Source: a virus
Virus record (IMG/VR): IMGVR_UViG_3300029319_000460
Span: 1 to 25,304 of that record
Length of the DNA: 25,304 nucleotides
Direction: 5' to 3' (one strand)
In this document: positions 13,044 through 22,844 of the stretch, piece by piece
Position numbering within the stretch: the stretch's first letter is position 1
Layout of the letters: the number at the start of each line of letters is the position of its first letter
Program-made: the position numbers and the translations under genes
The notes under the pieces: model-generated
What the model was told of the DNA's origin: nothing
Databases searched by the model: none
The model's input: the letters and a program-made list of their open reading frames with translations, nothing else

Positions 13044-14063
13044 TTATCCAGCCTCCAATGCAGCTACTTTTGTCTCTAATACTTCAATTTTAGCAATAGC
13101 TTCTTGTAATGCAGCAGTAAGTAAAGGCACAAGTTTACTTTGATCTATAGTTTGATAAATCGGATCGCCTTTTGGAATTGCTCCATCTTTTTCTGTTGAT
13201 ATCTGATCTTTTGTCCCTGTTACGGCTTCTGGTACGGCTGTTACTTCATGTGCAAAAAATCCATCAACTGTTGTACTTGGATCAGCTTTCCAATTAAATC
13301 TATATGGTTTTAATGTTTTTAACCTTGTTATGCCATCAGATATTGCAACAGCATTTTCTTTTAATCTGTAATCTGAACTCGTGTTATAAGATACTGACGA
13401 TCCGTTTGTAGTAATACTTCCTACTAATGATGTGTCTCTGTAGAAATAAATAAAATTAGATACATTAGTTCCAGTTTTACAATAAATAGTTGAAAAACCG
13501 CCAGATGTATTTGACGCAAAAACACCACCATATCCACCAGACGTTCCAGCATCACTAGCAAATTGTTCCGCAGATGCAGTTGAAACATTAGTGTTTGTAT
13601 TAACTTTTGTTCTTCCGTTTGGGTCTATAAAAAATGCTTCGTTTGTTATACCATTTGAATAATTATTAGAAGTTCCAAAACTTAAAGTACTTCCACTGCC
13701 TGTAATTTTTGTTGCAATACGACCTAAAGGGTTAGCACTTCCTGAATAAGTAAAATCTATTGCACTATAATCGCCACTAGCATAATCACTATTTGAAAGA
13801 CATAATGCACCTTTTGTTGTGCCTGTAAAAGATGTTAAATCTTCATCTGAGTTAATATGAAGTGCTCGTGTTGGAGCATCAATTCCTAGACCAAGTTTCC
13901 CTGTTGAATCTATTGTTGCTCTAGTACCTCCAGCCGTGCTGATTTTAAAAAGGTCAGTTCCAAAACTTATTCCTGTGTTGTTATCTGTTCCTTTTAGTGC
14001 TGGTGCGGAAGCTGACCCATCAATTCCGCTTATACCAGTTGTTCCATTAATAGATAAAGCCAT
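13044..14063 (-). CDS. Tail fibre with S74 self-cleaving chaperone
   Basis: 339 residues. Fibre-like N-terminus (INGTTGISGIDGSAS) and repeats, then a C-terminal intramolecular chaperone of the peptidase S74 (endosialidase) type. The cleavage signature SDYRLKEN places the catalytic Ser at 230 and Lys at 235, in the S-x4-K spacing known for this family. VDGFFAHEV follows, and the C-terminal coiled coil (AIAKIEVLETKVAALEAG) matches the trimerising helices. The chaperone (about 230-339) should fold the fibre trimer and then be released by autocleavage before Ser230. Confidence 0.88.
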   Translation of the reverse strand: MALSINGTTGISGIDGSASAPALKGTDNNTGISFGTDLFKISTAGGTRATIDSTGKLGLGIDAPTRALHINSDEDLTSFTGTTKGALCLSNSDYASGDYSAIDFTYSGSANPLGRIATKITGSGSTLSFGTSNNYSNGITNEAFFIDPNGRTKVNTNTNVSTASAEQFASDAGTSGGYGGVFASNTSGGFSTIYCKTGTNVSNFIYFYRDTSLVGSITTNGSSVSYNTSSDYRLKENAVAISDGITRLKTLKPYRFNWKADPSTTVDGFFAHEVTAVPEAVTGTKDQISTEKDGAIPKGDPIYQTIDQSKLVPLLTAALQEAIAKIEVLETKVAALEAG

Positions 14064-14065
14064 AA

Positions 14066-14707
14066 TTAAACGATAGAAACTACTGAACCAGAGGGAATTG
14101 TAAGAGTTGCATTAATAGTTAATGGACCAAATACTCCTGCATTTATATTAGACGTTCCATCTCCGATTGTATAGTCATTGTCCATAGTGTTTTCGTTTTC
14201 GTGAAATATTGCTTCTTTTGGTGTTCCTCCTCCAGTAGCTCCACCACCTCCACCAATAGCACCCCATGCTCCATTATTGTAGCCTTCAAATTGGTTGAGA
14301 GTGGTATTATGACGTATTTGGCCTACCGCAGGGCTGCTATCACGTTGGGCTGTTGTACCACTAGGCAGATTTAGTGAACTTGTATAATTATGAGTTATTT
14401 TGCCAGTAAAAGTACCGCCTGTTTTTGGCATCAAACCTAAATTAGCTTGTGAAATATCTCCTATTGTTGTAAATGTACCCGTTCCAGTGCTAACAGAAGT
14501 ACATATTTTTAATAGATTAGTTGATGTATCTATATGTGGTTGAAAAGCAACAACATTTGCTGCACCAGAAGGATCGCCACTAGCAGAGTTTATTGTCCTT
14601 AAAGCGGTAAAAATATCGTTTATACCTGCACGAACTTGAGCACCCGTTCCATTGGCTACATTAAAATTATTACCCGTTTCTTTGGTTGTACTATTTACTC
14701 TTGCCAT
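14066..14707 (-). CDS. Tail fibre / distal tail protein
   Basis: 213 residues. The N-terminus MARVNSTTKETGNNFNVANG is followed by helical IFTALRTINSASGDPSG, then a fibre-like beta region with PKTGGTFTGKI, a phrase seen in many tail-fibre shafts. QRDSSPAVGQIRHNTTLNQFEG (seen in short pieces) and a Gly-rich segment (GAIGGGGGATGGG) precede a final beta-rich domain. It is the first fibre gene after J, so it may attach at the tail tip. A 25-base AT-rich gap separates it from J. Confidence 0.72.
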   Translation of the reverse strand: MARVNSTTKETGNNFNVANGTGAQVRAGINDIFTALRTINSASGDPSGAANVVAFQPHIDTSTNLLKICTSVSTGTGTFTTIGDISQANLGLMPKTGGTFTGKITHNYTSSLNLPSGTTAQRDSSPAVGQIRHNTTLNQFEGYNNGAWGAIGGGGGATGGGTPKEAIFHENENTMDNDYTIGDGTSNINAGVFGPLTINATLTIPSGSVVSIV

Positions 14708-14732
14708 TTCTTAAATATTTTATTTTATTTTA

Positions 14733-17700
14733 TCATCCCTTACCAAATCCGACAGCCTGATATGTAAAATCTCTGCTAATCGAAGCATTTGATTGGTCTT
14801 TAAAATGTACTGAGAAACCTGTTCCAGATACATTTGTTATTTCAAAATAGTCTCCAGAAGCAAAACTTCCTACAGGTTGTACAGCAATAGATGGCAAGTT
14901 ACTATTAAGTCCACCGATGGATGATGTACCTGTAAAGAATTTATTAGTAAATGTTACTGCTTTTACACCAGCACCGCTAGTAATCGTTGTTGTGCTTTGC
15001 TCTGTTCTTCTTTGCAGTGTTGCAGTATAACCTAATTCAAAAACCCTTATATCTTGTGCAGGGTCATTACTTGTAAGATTTACTTTAAATTTAAATCCTC
15101 TACCCTTATAAGTTCCATTTGCAAATGTCTGAAAAGCTGTATATGTTGGCGAACCAGTTGAGGGGTCATCTTGTGTAACCGCTACAAGCATTTCAGCATT
15201 AACATTAACAGCAGTAGCTCCATCAAAATCAACAATACTATCTATTAAACCTCTTGAGTCAAATAAGTCTGACGGATAAAAACCTTCGGTTAAAAAATGT
15301 CGTTTTAAATCAAGACTAAATACACTGCCTAAATCAAGAAAAGATGTCGCTGCTGCTCCACCAAATTCGTATGTACCTAATGGAGAGATACCACCAACAT
15401 CATCTATTGAACCTTCCGCATCAAAATCTAATATGTTATCAAATAAACCAACACCAGTAAGATTTAAAGAATCTGTTGTTGCATCAAAAGCAACATTTGT
15501 TTTAGTTCCTTGAAATTTTGGTACATCTTGATCTTCACGCCTAGTAAGAGCAAGTAATGGGGCGAGATTATCAGGTAAATCTAATATTACACTTGTTTCT
15601 CCAGAACAAAATCTACCACCATCATCTTGAAATTTTAAAATATATTCGCCATCAAGATATGGCACAACAGCAGAAGTTGTATTACCAGCTAATGCTTGTA
15701 TTAAATCAGTACTATTCGTAAAAGTTCCAGTGCCATCAGTTTTTGGAGAATGTCTCACATATACCAATCCACCATGAGTAACATCTAAATCTGTTGATAA
15801 ATTCCAGCGTAATCTTACTAATTTTTCATTTATTGGTTCAGCAGTTAATCCTGTTACATCACTTGGTAATGCAGTTTTACCAATAGTATTAACTGTTAAA
15901 TCAGCAGAAGTAGGACTTGGTTGTAATGCATTGTTATAACTAAATACTTGAAATTCATATGTTCCAACATCAGTATTAAAAACTTCAAAATCGGGAGAAG
16001 ATACTGTTGTAGAAATAAAGTTACCATTATTGAATCTGTAGTTAACCTGATACTGCGTAACACCGACAATAGGTTGCCAACTTATAACAAGTTTTGCAAC
16101 CGCTTGATTATTGATTTCAACTATCGTTTCTTGAGCAGTTAAAGCAGAAGGAGGGGCTGTTGGTTGATTTAATATTGATACTGCCCTTGTTGGTAAACTT
16201 ACACCATCTTCAATAAATGGATATTTTCCATCAACATAAGACAATGCTGTAATTGCATAATTTATTCCATTAGATTCTTCAACTGTAATTACTCTATATT
16301 TTCGTGGCTCATCTGTATCATTTTCTAAAAGCCAAACTGTATTCACATTTGGTACTTGGGAAAAAGCAGAACCAACTGTTATAACAGCACCCGTCACATC
16401 TACTATTTGTCTTTTCTCAACAGTTCCATCAGGTAAAATTACACTTAAAAATGGATTGTTTGTATCTGGCAAATCTGTCGAAGCAGTATCATCTACTGTT
16501 ATTTGAGTCGTTGTTGCAGCAGTAACTCTTCCCCCTCTACGAATACCAGAACGAACAGGATCAGATATTTCTATAACAGCACCAGGTCTTACAACAACAC
16601 CAGAATCTATAGAAGTTGCAAACGCAACAACTTCACTTTCATTTTGTTCAGCAAATAAAATTGCTTTTGCCAATCTTCTTGCTTGCCCTCTTGATGTACA
16701 GGCAAATGCTTTTACTTGTTTTACAATTACACCAAATTTTGCTATAGCAGCAGCATCTTCATATACTTCAAAATCTATTTCTCTACTATCCATATTAAAG
16801 TAAGAAACAGAGATTACAGTATTTCTTGTTTTTAAACCACTTCCCGAATAGCTAAATCCTTCTTCAGTTACATTGGAAAGATTAAATAAATAGCTTGCAT
16901 CTTTTGGACTGTCCTGTGCAAGAAGAATACTACCAGCAGACCATATTGGCATACATCTCATTACACCAGCTAACTCATTAATTAAATTAAATGCCTCACT
17001 AGATGATTGGATATTTACATTGCAACTAAATCTAGCTTCTTGTCCTCCAAATCCATCGGATACCAATGTATTTGCAAATTTACTAGCAGTAACAAAAGAA
17101 AATAGATCAAGAGAACTTTCTGTTATATGATTTCCAAATCCATAGCGTGTATCTGTAAGCAGATCAAGAAGTATCATGGCAGGGCATGAACACCATTGGG
17201 CTGCTCCGAGTACTCCGTTAAAGACGTAGCCGTCAGGATAAATAATTCTTCCAGTTTGTAAATCTACAGTTGGCGTACCAGAATTATTAGCTCCTGCTCC
17301 TGGTATCTTTACCTTAATACCTCTAACACGAAATTTTCTTGTGGGAATTGATTGGAACTGCATTGAGTCCAACCTGAGAGCAGTATACGCACTATTTGGA
17401 TAAGTATTAGCATCATCTATTATTTCGCCAAAACTTGTCCAATTAAACTCATTTTGTGTTTGTATATTTGGTGGATCTGCTGTTATTCTTGTGACTCTTA
17501 TATCAACAGGAAAAGCACCTGTTAAATTTACTCTGTAATCTTTTTGGTACGCATCTGCACTTCTACCTGTAATTGTGTCTGTAATAACATCAGTAAAGCC
17601 ACCAGAATTATATTGAACACTAATTTTAAGAGAAACAGTTGAACCTAATAAATCGCCTTTATCAGTAGCTACCTGTAACACAGGAACAGTAATCGTTACA

Positions 17701-18140
17701 TTTACCGCATCAACATTTGTATTTGTTATTTGTCTTGTAACAGGAGTTGATTGAGTTACAGTTACTCCCACTGCAATTATAGAAGAACTGCTTTCAACCC
17801 CAGAAATTTTTGTTTGATTTGATGTGCCGAATTTAGATTGTAAAGTAACATCTTGATAGTTAAAATCAGCATTTGTTGGATTAGTAGAACTAGCTGTTCC
17901 TCTTAAAATTGGTGTATCGTTTAGAAAAATGTCTTTAAGTGAAGCATTTTGATAAGCAGTTGTACCTTGAGTCAATCCTTCTTTTGATGCTGTTGCAAAA
18001 CCCTCTATCTCGCCTTCAGAAATAAGGTCAAGAAAAGTAGCAAACTGTCTACTGTGTAAAGTATCAGGTGTTCGTACAGGTGGTGGTGGTCTGCGTGGTT
18101 TTCTACCCCCAGAACCTTGAATAGGATTAGGTTTTGTCAT
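14733..18140 (-). CDS. J: Tail tip / host-specificity protein J
   Basis: 1135 residues, comparable to lambda J. The N-terminus is typical: a basic Pro-rich leader (GGRKPRRPPPPVRTPDTLHS) then FATFLDLISEGEIEGF. The central part contains the long beta-rich hub region with FRVRGIKVKIP and DLLTDTRYGFG, both common in J proteins. Two fibronectin type III-like units follow, around 653-750 and 755-853. The C-terminal 280 residues carry a beta-rich distal region likely to reach the receptor. It overlaps the I-like gene by four bases and is placed as in lambda (K, I, J). Confidence 0.92.
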   Translation of the reverse strand: MTKPNPIQGSGGRKPRRPPPPVRTPDTLHSRQFATFLDLISEGEIEGFATASKEGLTQGTTAYQNASLKDIFLNDTPILRGTASSTNPTNADFNYQDVTLQSKFGTSNQTKISGVESSSSIIAVGVTVTQSTPVTRQITNTNVDAVNVTITVPVLQVATDKGDLLGSTVSLKISVQYNSGGFTDVITDTITGRSADAYQKDYRVNLTGAFPVDIRVTRITADPPNIQTQNEFNWTSFGEIIDDANTYPNSAYTALRLDSMQFQSIPTRKFRVRGIKVKIPGAGANNSGTPTVDLQTGRIIYPDGYVFNGVLGAAQWCSCPAMILLDLLTDTRYGFGNHITESSLDLFSFVTASKFANTLVSDGFGGQEARFSCNVNIQSSSEAFNLINELAGVMRCMPIWSAGSILLAQDSPKDASYLFNLSNVTEEGFSYSGSGLKTRNTVISVSYFNMDSREIDFEVYEDAAAIAKFGVIVKQVKAFACTSRGQARRLAKAILFAEQNESEVVAFATSIDSGVVVRPGAVIEISDPVRSGIRRGGRVTAATTTQITVDDTASTDLPDTNNPFLSVILPDGTVEKRQIVDVTGAVITVGSAFSQVPNVNTVWLLENDTDEPRKYRVITVEESNGINYAITALSYVDGKYPFIEDGVSLPTRAVSILNQPTAPPSALTAQETIVEINNQAVAKLVISWQPIVGVTQYQVNYRFNNGNFISTTVSSPDFEVFNTDVGTYEFQVFSYNNALQPSPTSADLTVNTIGKTALPSDVTGLTAEPINEKLVRLRWNLSTDLDVTHGGLVYVRHSPKTDGTGTFTNSTDLIQALAGNTTSAVVPYLDGEYILKFQDDGGRFCSGETSVILDLPDNLAPLLALTRREDQDVPKFQGTKTNVAFDATTDSLNLTGVGLFDNILDFDAEGSIDDVGGISPLGTYEFGGAAATSFLDLGSVFSLDLKRHFLTEGFYPSDLFDSRGLIDSIVDFDGATAVNVNAEMLVAVTQDDPSTGSPTYTAFQTFANGTYKGRGFKFKVNLTSNDPAQDIRVFELGYTATLQRRTEQSTTTITSGAGVKAVTFTNKFFTGTSSIGGLNSNLPSIAVQPVGSFASGDYFEITNVSGTGFSVHFKDQSNASISRDFTYQAVGFGKG

Positions 18141-18733
18141 TTTTGTACCTGTTGGGTGTCAATAGCACCACTTATGACAACTGATCCTGTAATTATCTCG
18201 CCATAAACTATTGGAACGGGTGTACCTGCTCGTGATGTATTTTGCGTTCCAGAAAAACCAAATGAAATCCGTGGGTCTTGTTCGGAACTAAACTCAGGTG
18301 GTTTTGGCAGAGGAAATAACATTTCACTAACACCTTGCAAAGCAAGACTAACACCTAAAAAACCAACAGCCTTAGAAACTAACAAAGGAGTACCTCCAAA
18401 AGTTCCGATTGCTGCTGTTCCAAATGGATTAACGATAGCTAGACCAATTAATGCTGCACCTAAAAAGAATCGCCCAAGACCTCTACCAGCACCACTTATA
18501 ACAGGAACAATATGTATATCTTGTTGTCCTATGGGATGATGTATCTCATCTTGGTTAATGGCATAATTACCAACTTTTACTTGGTAGTATTTAGGATTCA
18601 TATATTTTTCTACTTGCGGAAAGTTATTAATTAAAAAACTAACTGCTTTTGCAAGACTATCTACCTGTATTTCAAATTCTTTATGACCTACAAATTCTGC
18701 AAGCTCGCCATATAATTTTAATTTACGCAACAT
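18137..18733 (-). CDS. I: Tail assembly protein I-like
   Basis: 198 residues. The first about 78 residues are a beta-grasp (ubiquitin-like) domain starting MLRKLKLYGELAEFVG. A Gly-rich hydrophobic section (ISGAGRGLGRFFLGAALIGL) and a C-terminal part with DPRISFGFSGTQNTSR and PVPIVYGEIITGS follow, which is the usual contact region with J. In lambda, I is needed for tail tip assembly and is not found in the finished tail. The gene lies between K and J, overlapping both. Confidence 0.88.
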   Translation of the reverse strand: MLRKLKLYGELAEFVGHKEFEIQVDSLAKAVSFLINNFPQVEKYMNPKYYQVKVGNYAINQDEIHHPIGQQDIHIVPVISGAGRGLGRFFLGAALIGLAIVNPFGTAAIGTFGGTPLLVSKAVGFLGVSLALQGVSEMLFPLPKPPEFSSEQDPRISFGFSGTQNTSRAGTPVPIVYGEIITGSVVISGAIDTQQVQK

Positions 18734-19424
18734 AACGATACCTACCTCCTGTGCATTTTAACAACCATTGAGAATAAGGCTCTCTACAGGATAGTCTATC
18801 GGTTAAATGATGTAAAACATCCCCATTTAAAAAAATAGCTACATGATTTAAACCAGTAGATCCAATAGACATAAGCAAAGCATCGCCATCTATTGTCTTT
18901 TCGTCTGGTCTGAGTTCTCTAAATCCAGTTCTCCAAGCACAATTTTCAAATAAAGGATTCAATATAAATTCCTCTGGAGTTGTAGGTCTATCCCAATCTT
19001 TTAATTCAATGCCTTTTTCTTCTTTATACCAATCTCTTACTAAACTCCAACAATCAGTTACACCCCAAACCCAGGGTCTACCAATTAAAGGTGGTTTATA
19101 TCCACATGGTTCGCAATACCCCCATTGTTCTGTTTTTGGATTAACAATATGCCACGGAAGGTTGCTTTGTTCACAACTGATTTTATCTGCCTGGCTGGGA
19201 ACAGGAGGTGTTATAGGATGACTATGAACAACAGCCGTTATATCTCCAGTATTGTCTGCTTTTACATAATCTTCTGGGTCAAGAATAAAGCATTGATGGT
19301 CTGTCATTGAAAGATTACGACAAGGGTAATATCTTTCTTTTCCTCGAATATTTAACAACAACCCACAAGACTCTTTAGGATCTTGGCTTTTCGCATGAAC
19401 AAGTGCCTCTTCTTTCCAATTCAT
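18723..19424 (-). CDS. K: Tail tip protein K-like (JAMM peptidase plus NlpC/P60)
   Basis: 233 residues from ATG 19424, which overlaps the upstream stop as ATGA; an ATG at 19466 would overlap the L gene by 46 bases. N-terminal JAMM/MPN+ metalloprotease: E18 in KESCG, then HSH (67-69), S77 and D80 in the H-x-H-x7-S-x2-D pattern. C-terminal NlpC/P60 hydrolase: Cys125 in VTDCWSLVRDWY and His194 in LNHVAIFL. All catalytic residues are present. The second domain probably cleaves peptidoglycan during DNA entry, while the first may act in tail assembly. Position and domain order match lambda K. Confidence 0.92.
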   Translation of the reverse strand: MNWKEEALVHAKSQDPKESCGLLLNIRGKERYYPCRNLSMTDHQCFILDPEDYVKADNTGDITAVVHSHPITPPVPSQADKISCEQSNLPWHIVNPKTEQWGYCEPCGYKPPLIGRPWVWGVTDCWSLVRDWYKEEKGIELKDWDRPTTPEEFILNPLFENCAWRTGFRELRPDEKTIDGDALLMSIGSTGLNHVAIFLNGDVLHHLTDRLSCREPYSQWLLKCTGGRYRYVA

Positions 19425-20413
19425 ACTATAAATGTACCAATAGAAGGAAAGTCTGTCCTTGTGCATTGTCTTTTTGGAGCACGAATACCAGCCAGATCAA
19501 ATACTGCTGCAAGTTCAAATGTAACAACTTCTCTATTTTCTGATGCTTTTCTGTCTATTTTATAAATTTCTCTTGGAAACTCTGCTGTAGGATCTGGTGT
19601 ACCCAATGGATTTACCTGTTGAGATGTGGTAGTCGTTGTTTCTTGGGTCGTTGTATTTGGATCATTCATTGTAATCGTATTACCCATGCCATTACCATGA
19701 ACTGTGCAATAATATCTCAAATCATTTGGAGCAGAAGGATAAGCTGGCTCGTAAGTCACAGTTGCATCAGTTCCAAGCGTACCAGCGTTTGTTGTGGTTT
19801 GTTGCCCTCCAGCATCAGACTTAATCCTTAAAGGATGCCCAACATTAGAACTATGAGCCTGATTAAAAATATATGTTGACCCTCGTTTCATTGTGATGAC
19901 AGGTTTTTGAACTCCATTTATTGCAAAAACATTATTACCTCCAGAATCTTGCACAACTGTCACTGTATAAGTCACAGATTCAGCATCAGCAGGGTCAGCA
20001 ATAGTTGTAGTCGTTGTAGTACTAGTTGTTGTTGGTGGAAAGTTACCAGCGTCAAGATAACGTGCCAATGTCCTTATTCTGGTTACAGTTGCACCTGTAA
20101 GATCATTACCAGTAGTAACCCTATTAACATTCAGTAAAATAGCTGTGAAAGTTCCAAGTGCGTTGCTTACAGTGAGAGTTGGTCTTGGTAGTTGACCTTT
20201 TTGAAATGCAAATCCCTCTGCTTTTATAGGCAACTTTAGATAAGAGTTTCCAGCCCAAATAATATCACTACTATTGTTTAAATTTGACCCGTTATGAAAA
20301 CGATAAGTTTGTGCAGAACCATGTAGGGTCGCATCTGTAGTTAGCGTAAATAACTCAATTATTGCTGAAGGATTGATCTTTTGTAGATCAGTAACAATTG
20401 GAGCAGTACTCAT
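19421..20413 (-). CDS. L: Minor tail protein L-like with inserted cupredoxin-like domain
   Basis: 330 residues. Residues 1-127 and 264-330 match the L-type tail tip protein (IIWAGNSYLKLPIKAEGF, ADPTAEFPREIYKIDRK in its short form, FELAAVFDLAG). Between them lies an insert flanked by Thr-rich linkers (128-137 and 255-263). It is beta-rich, with GHPLRI (H193) and YYCTVHGNGMG (C236, H239, M243), the ligand set of a type 1 copper centre. The linker DNA is repetitive. The C-terminus has one Cys only (RQCTR), whereas lambda L carries a four-Cys iron-sulphur site; that site appears absent here. Confidence 0.82.
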   Translation of the reverse strand: MSTAPIVTDLQKINPSAIIELFTLTTDATLHGSAQTYRFHNGSNLNNSSDIIWAGNSYLKLPIKAEGFAFQKGQLPRPTLTVSNALGTFTAILLNVNRVTTGNDLTGATVTRIRTLARYLDAGNFPPTTTSTTTTTTIADPADAESVTYTVTVVQDSGGNNVFAINGVQKPVITMKRGSTYIFNQAHSSNVGHPLRIKSDAGGQQTTTNAGTLGTDATVTYEPAYPSAPNDLRYYCTVHGNGMGNTITMNDPNTTTQETTTTTSQQVNPLGTPDPTAEFPREIYKIDRKASENREVVTFELAAVFDLAGIRAPKRQCTRTDFPSIGTFIV

Positions 20414-20757
20414 GGTTCAAATACCTCTCTAAATGTTGCCTGTATTGTAGCTCTATTGTTGTATGGGATAGATTTCGACCATGTTTCACAAACAAATTTT
20501 TGTGCAGCAGTTTCTCCAGGTGCTTCAAAATCAAAGCTGGCACTATCGTTTGCTCTAGCATCTAAAAATGTTTCTATAGTATCTGCTTCTGTCTCTGATA
20601 CATTGAAAGTAAAGTTATAAACTTTTGGATTTTGATGTTCTGCTAATCCAAATAATATTCTATGTTCAAAACCATCAGCGAAACGAACAGTTCTAGTATT
20701 TGGTGCGGATCTTTTTTGTTGTCCGTATGTAGGTTTTATTGAAGGAAACGTAGCCAT
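20410..20757 (-). CDS. M: Minor tail protein M-like
   Basis: 115 residues. The sequence FADGFEHRILFGLAEHQNPK and the pattern NFTFNVSETEADTIETFLDAR followed by F and WSKSIPYNN fits the M-type minor tail protein family, which joins the tail tube to the tip. Length is as expected. It sits between tape measure and L, exactly as in lambda, and overlaps L by four bases. Confidence 0.88.
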   Translation of the reverse strand: MATFPSIKPTYGQQKRSAPNTRTVRFADGFEHRILFGLAEHQNPKVYNFTFNVSETEADTIETFLDARANDSASFDFEAPGETAAQKFVCETWSKSIPYNNRATIQATFREVFEP

Positions 20758-22616
20758 TATGCGAGTAAACCTCCTGGTCGTTTTTGTTTAATTAATTCTG
20801 ATTGTATAGCAACAGAAATTAATTGACCAAGTTCTCTACCACCTTGTTCATCTCCTTCAACAGAGGATCCAGAAGCATCTACGTTTACCACGATGTTTGT
20901 TAATCCACCAAGAGCATGATTTGGTGTAATCATTCCAGATACACCTGGAGTAAACATTTCTGGTCCACGTTCTCCCACAAGATACTGACTTCCTCCTTTT
21001 ACTGGACCTCCTGCTTCACGCTTGATTGTTGAAATACCAAAAGATCCTGCTGGTAAATTTGCTCCACTGGGTATTCCTGTTCCAAAAGTCGGGTCTGGTA
21101 CAGGACTAAATAAACTTCCAATTCCACTAAATAGCGAACCAAGTAATCCTCCACCTCCTAAAGAACCTTGTGGATTACCAAACATAGCCATGTTGAAAGC
21201 TGCGTCTATAAGTTTGTTCAATACGTTATTCAACATATCGTTCAATGTGGAAGTACCACGAATCATTCCCTGGATTCCCTGTGATATGTCAGTTGCTATT
21301 GTCTGAGACATTTTTTCAAATGCTGCTGCTGTTTCCAGAGCTAATTGCCTCTCTTTCTGTAAAGCATCTAGTTTTCTCATTTTATTAGCAAGTGCTTCTT
21401 CATCTATCTGAATATCTCTATCTTTAAGTTCCTGTATTTTTTGTTGTATTTCAAATTCTAATTCGGATAAATGACCTTCTTCTCTACTAATTTCCAGTAA
21501 TTTTATGTCTGCATTTAATTTTTTTTGAGCAGCCTTATTTACAGCTTCATTTATTGCCTTTATCTCTTTTTCTGTATCTCTTCTTTTAAATAAAGCATTT
21601 ATTTCATCTAGTATTCTATCTTTTTCTCGTTTATCAGCTTGAGGATCTTTAAAACCCTGTATAAAACTACCAATTAGACCTCTATCCTTACCTACATTTT
21701 GAAACTGATTTAGTAGTTTAGCTACTTCAGGATCATTAGGTGCTTCTCTTTGGGCACGACCAAACGCTATGTCAGTTTCAACTTGTCTAGTTAATGCTCT
21801 TAAAACTCCAGATTGCTCTATAAGATTTGCTAGTCCTACTCGCATATTTAACATAAAAACACTAAAACTTGTAGTTAAGTCTTGAGCCTGATCCCCAAAT
21901 CTACTTAAAGAATCAACTCCATCTTTACCTATTTGTTGAGTCATTTTTTGTCTTACTAACTCAAAAGCTGTTTCTTTATCTCCTAATTGTTCTATTATTT
22001 TTATCTGTCTTTCAAAGCTGCTTCCGACTAAGCCTAAAGATTCTATTAAAGGTGTTGTATCTTTATTAACACTATTCAAAGCCTGACCTAATTTGGCTGT
22101 CTCAATTCCAAATTGTTGAATGGGAGTAATAACAGATGTAGCAAACAAACCTCCTGCAAAACCTCCCATCTGACCACCAACTGCTGCTCCAATTCCACCA
22201 CCTAATGCACCAGCAGCACCTACTAATGGGCCTTGCCCGAATAATAGGGGAAATGCACCAGAAATAATTGCACTTGATAATATACCTGATCCACCTCTAT
22301 TTCTTGTTGATCCTGTATTTCCTCTTCTATTATTAATAGGTCTATTAAGAAAATTTGATTTTTGTTTTTCAAGTGCAAATTGTTGTTTATCCAACTTAAA
22401 TTCATTTTGTTTTAGTTTTAAAATATTTTCATTTTGTTTTAGTTCTAAATTTCCTACTTTAATTTTTTCTTTATCTACTGTTAATGCTTGTCTACTTGCT
22501 TTGCCACTAAGGGCCATTTTATTTAAGGCAGCAATACGATCCTCTAATTTTTTTAACTGTGCCTTTGCACTTCTTGTATCTAAATTAATATTTACTTCGT
22601 AATTAGAGCCAGCCAC
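20757..22616 (-). CDS. H: Tail tape measure protein
   Basis: 619 residues. An N-terminal coiled region (RSAKAQLKKLEDRIAALNKM and repeats of KLKQNEFKLDKQQFALEKQ) precedes a Gly/Ala hydrophobic segment around 110-165 (LVGAAGALGGGIGAAVGGQM), suited to membrane insertion at infection. Long helices follow, and then the standard C-terminal motif GGPVKGGSQYLVGERGPEMF. Using the usual 0.15 nm per residue, the tail would be about 90-95 nm. It lies immediately after the G/T chaperone and before M, as expected. Confidence 0.9.
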   Translation of the reverse strand: MAGSNYEVNINLDTRSAKAQLKKLEDRIAALNKMALSGKASRQALTVDKEKIKVGNLELKQNENILKLKQNEFKLDKQQFALEKQKSNFLNRPINNRRGNTGSTRNRGGSGILSSAIISGAFPLLFGQGPLVGAAGALGGGIGAAVGGQMGGFAGGLFATSVITPIQQFGIETAKLGQALNSVNKDTTPLIESLGLVGSSFERQIKIIEQLGDKETAFELVRQKMTQQIGKDGVDSLSRFGDQAQDLTTSFSVFMLNMRVGLANLIEQSGVLRALTRQVETDIAFGRAQREAPNDPEVAKLLNQFQNVGKDRGLIGSFIQGFKDPQADKREKDRILDEINALFKRRDTEKEIKAINEAVNKAAQKKLNADIKLLEISREEGHLSELEFEIQQKIQELKDRDIQIDEEALANKMRKLDALQKERQLALETAAAFEKMSQTIATDISQGIQGMIRGTSTLNDMLNNVLNKLIDAAFNMAMFGNPQGSLGGGGLLGSLFSGIGSLFSPVPDPTFGTGIPSGANLPAGSFGISTIKREAGGPVKGGSQYLVGERGPEMFTPGVSGMITPNHALGGLTNIVVNVDASGSSVEGDEQGGRELGQLISVAIQSELIKQKRPGGLLA

Positions 22617-22643
22617 TAATTTTGGGAAAACATTACATTTAGT

Positions 22644-22844
22644 TTAGCGTACCTTACGATATTGAGCTTTCTTTTTCATATCTTCATACGCTTTTTCTTC
22701 TCTTTCATTTTTTAATCTAAAATATGCACTCCAGGCATACAACTCCTCTATGGTCATATTCTTTTGTAAATGACCTAAAGTAATTCCTAAAGTTTCTGCA
22801 ACGAAAAACTGTAAATATAAATAATTATCTTTATCAAGTTGTAC
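22644..22844 (-). CDS. T: T-domain of the tail assembly chaperone (frameshift extension)
   Basis: A 66-residue frame without its own ATG at the left end starts VQLDKDNYLYLQFFVAE and contains MTIEELYAWSAYFRLKNERE, the helical pattern typical of T-type chaperone ends. It is in the +1 frame relative to G and can be reached by slipping at the A-run 22845-22849. The fusion would be about 186 residues (120 from G plus 66). In lambda a -1 slip makes gpGT, which recruits tail tube subunits to the tape measure. An internal ATG at about 22754 could also give a 37-residue product, but this is less typical. Confidence 0.75.
   Translation of the reverse strand, partial: VQLDKDNYLYLQFFVAETLGITLGHLQKNMTIEELYAWSAYFRLKNEREEKAYEDMKKKAQYRKVR

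Noticed and set aside
10976-14707. Diversity-generating retroelement target in the fibre genes
   Set aside because: No reverse transcriptase and no near-identical template repeat are visible in the window.
20001-20040. Microsatellite or recombination site in the L gene
   Set aside because: The triplet-like pattern is explained by Thr codons of the linker before the inserted domain.
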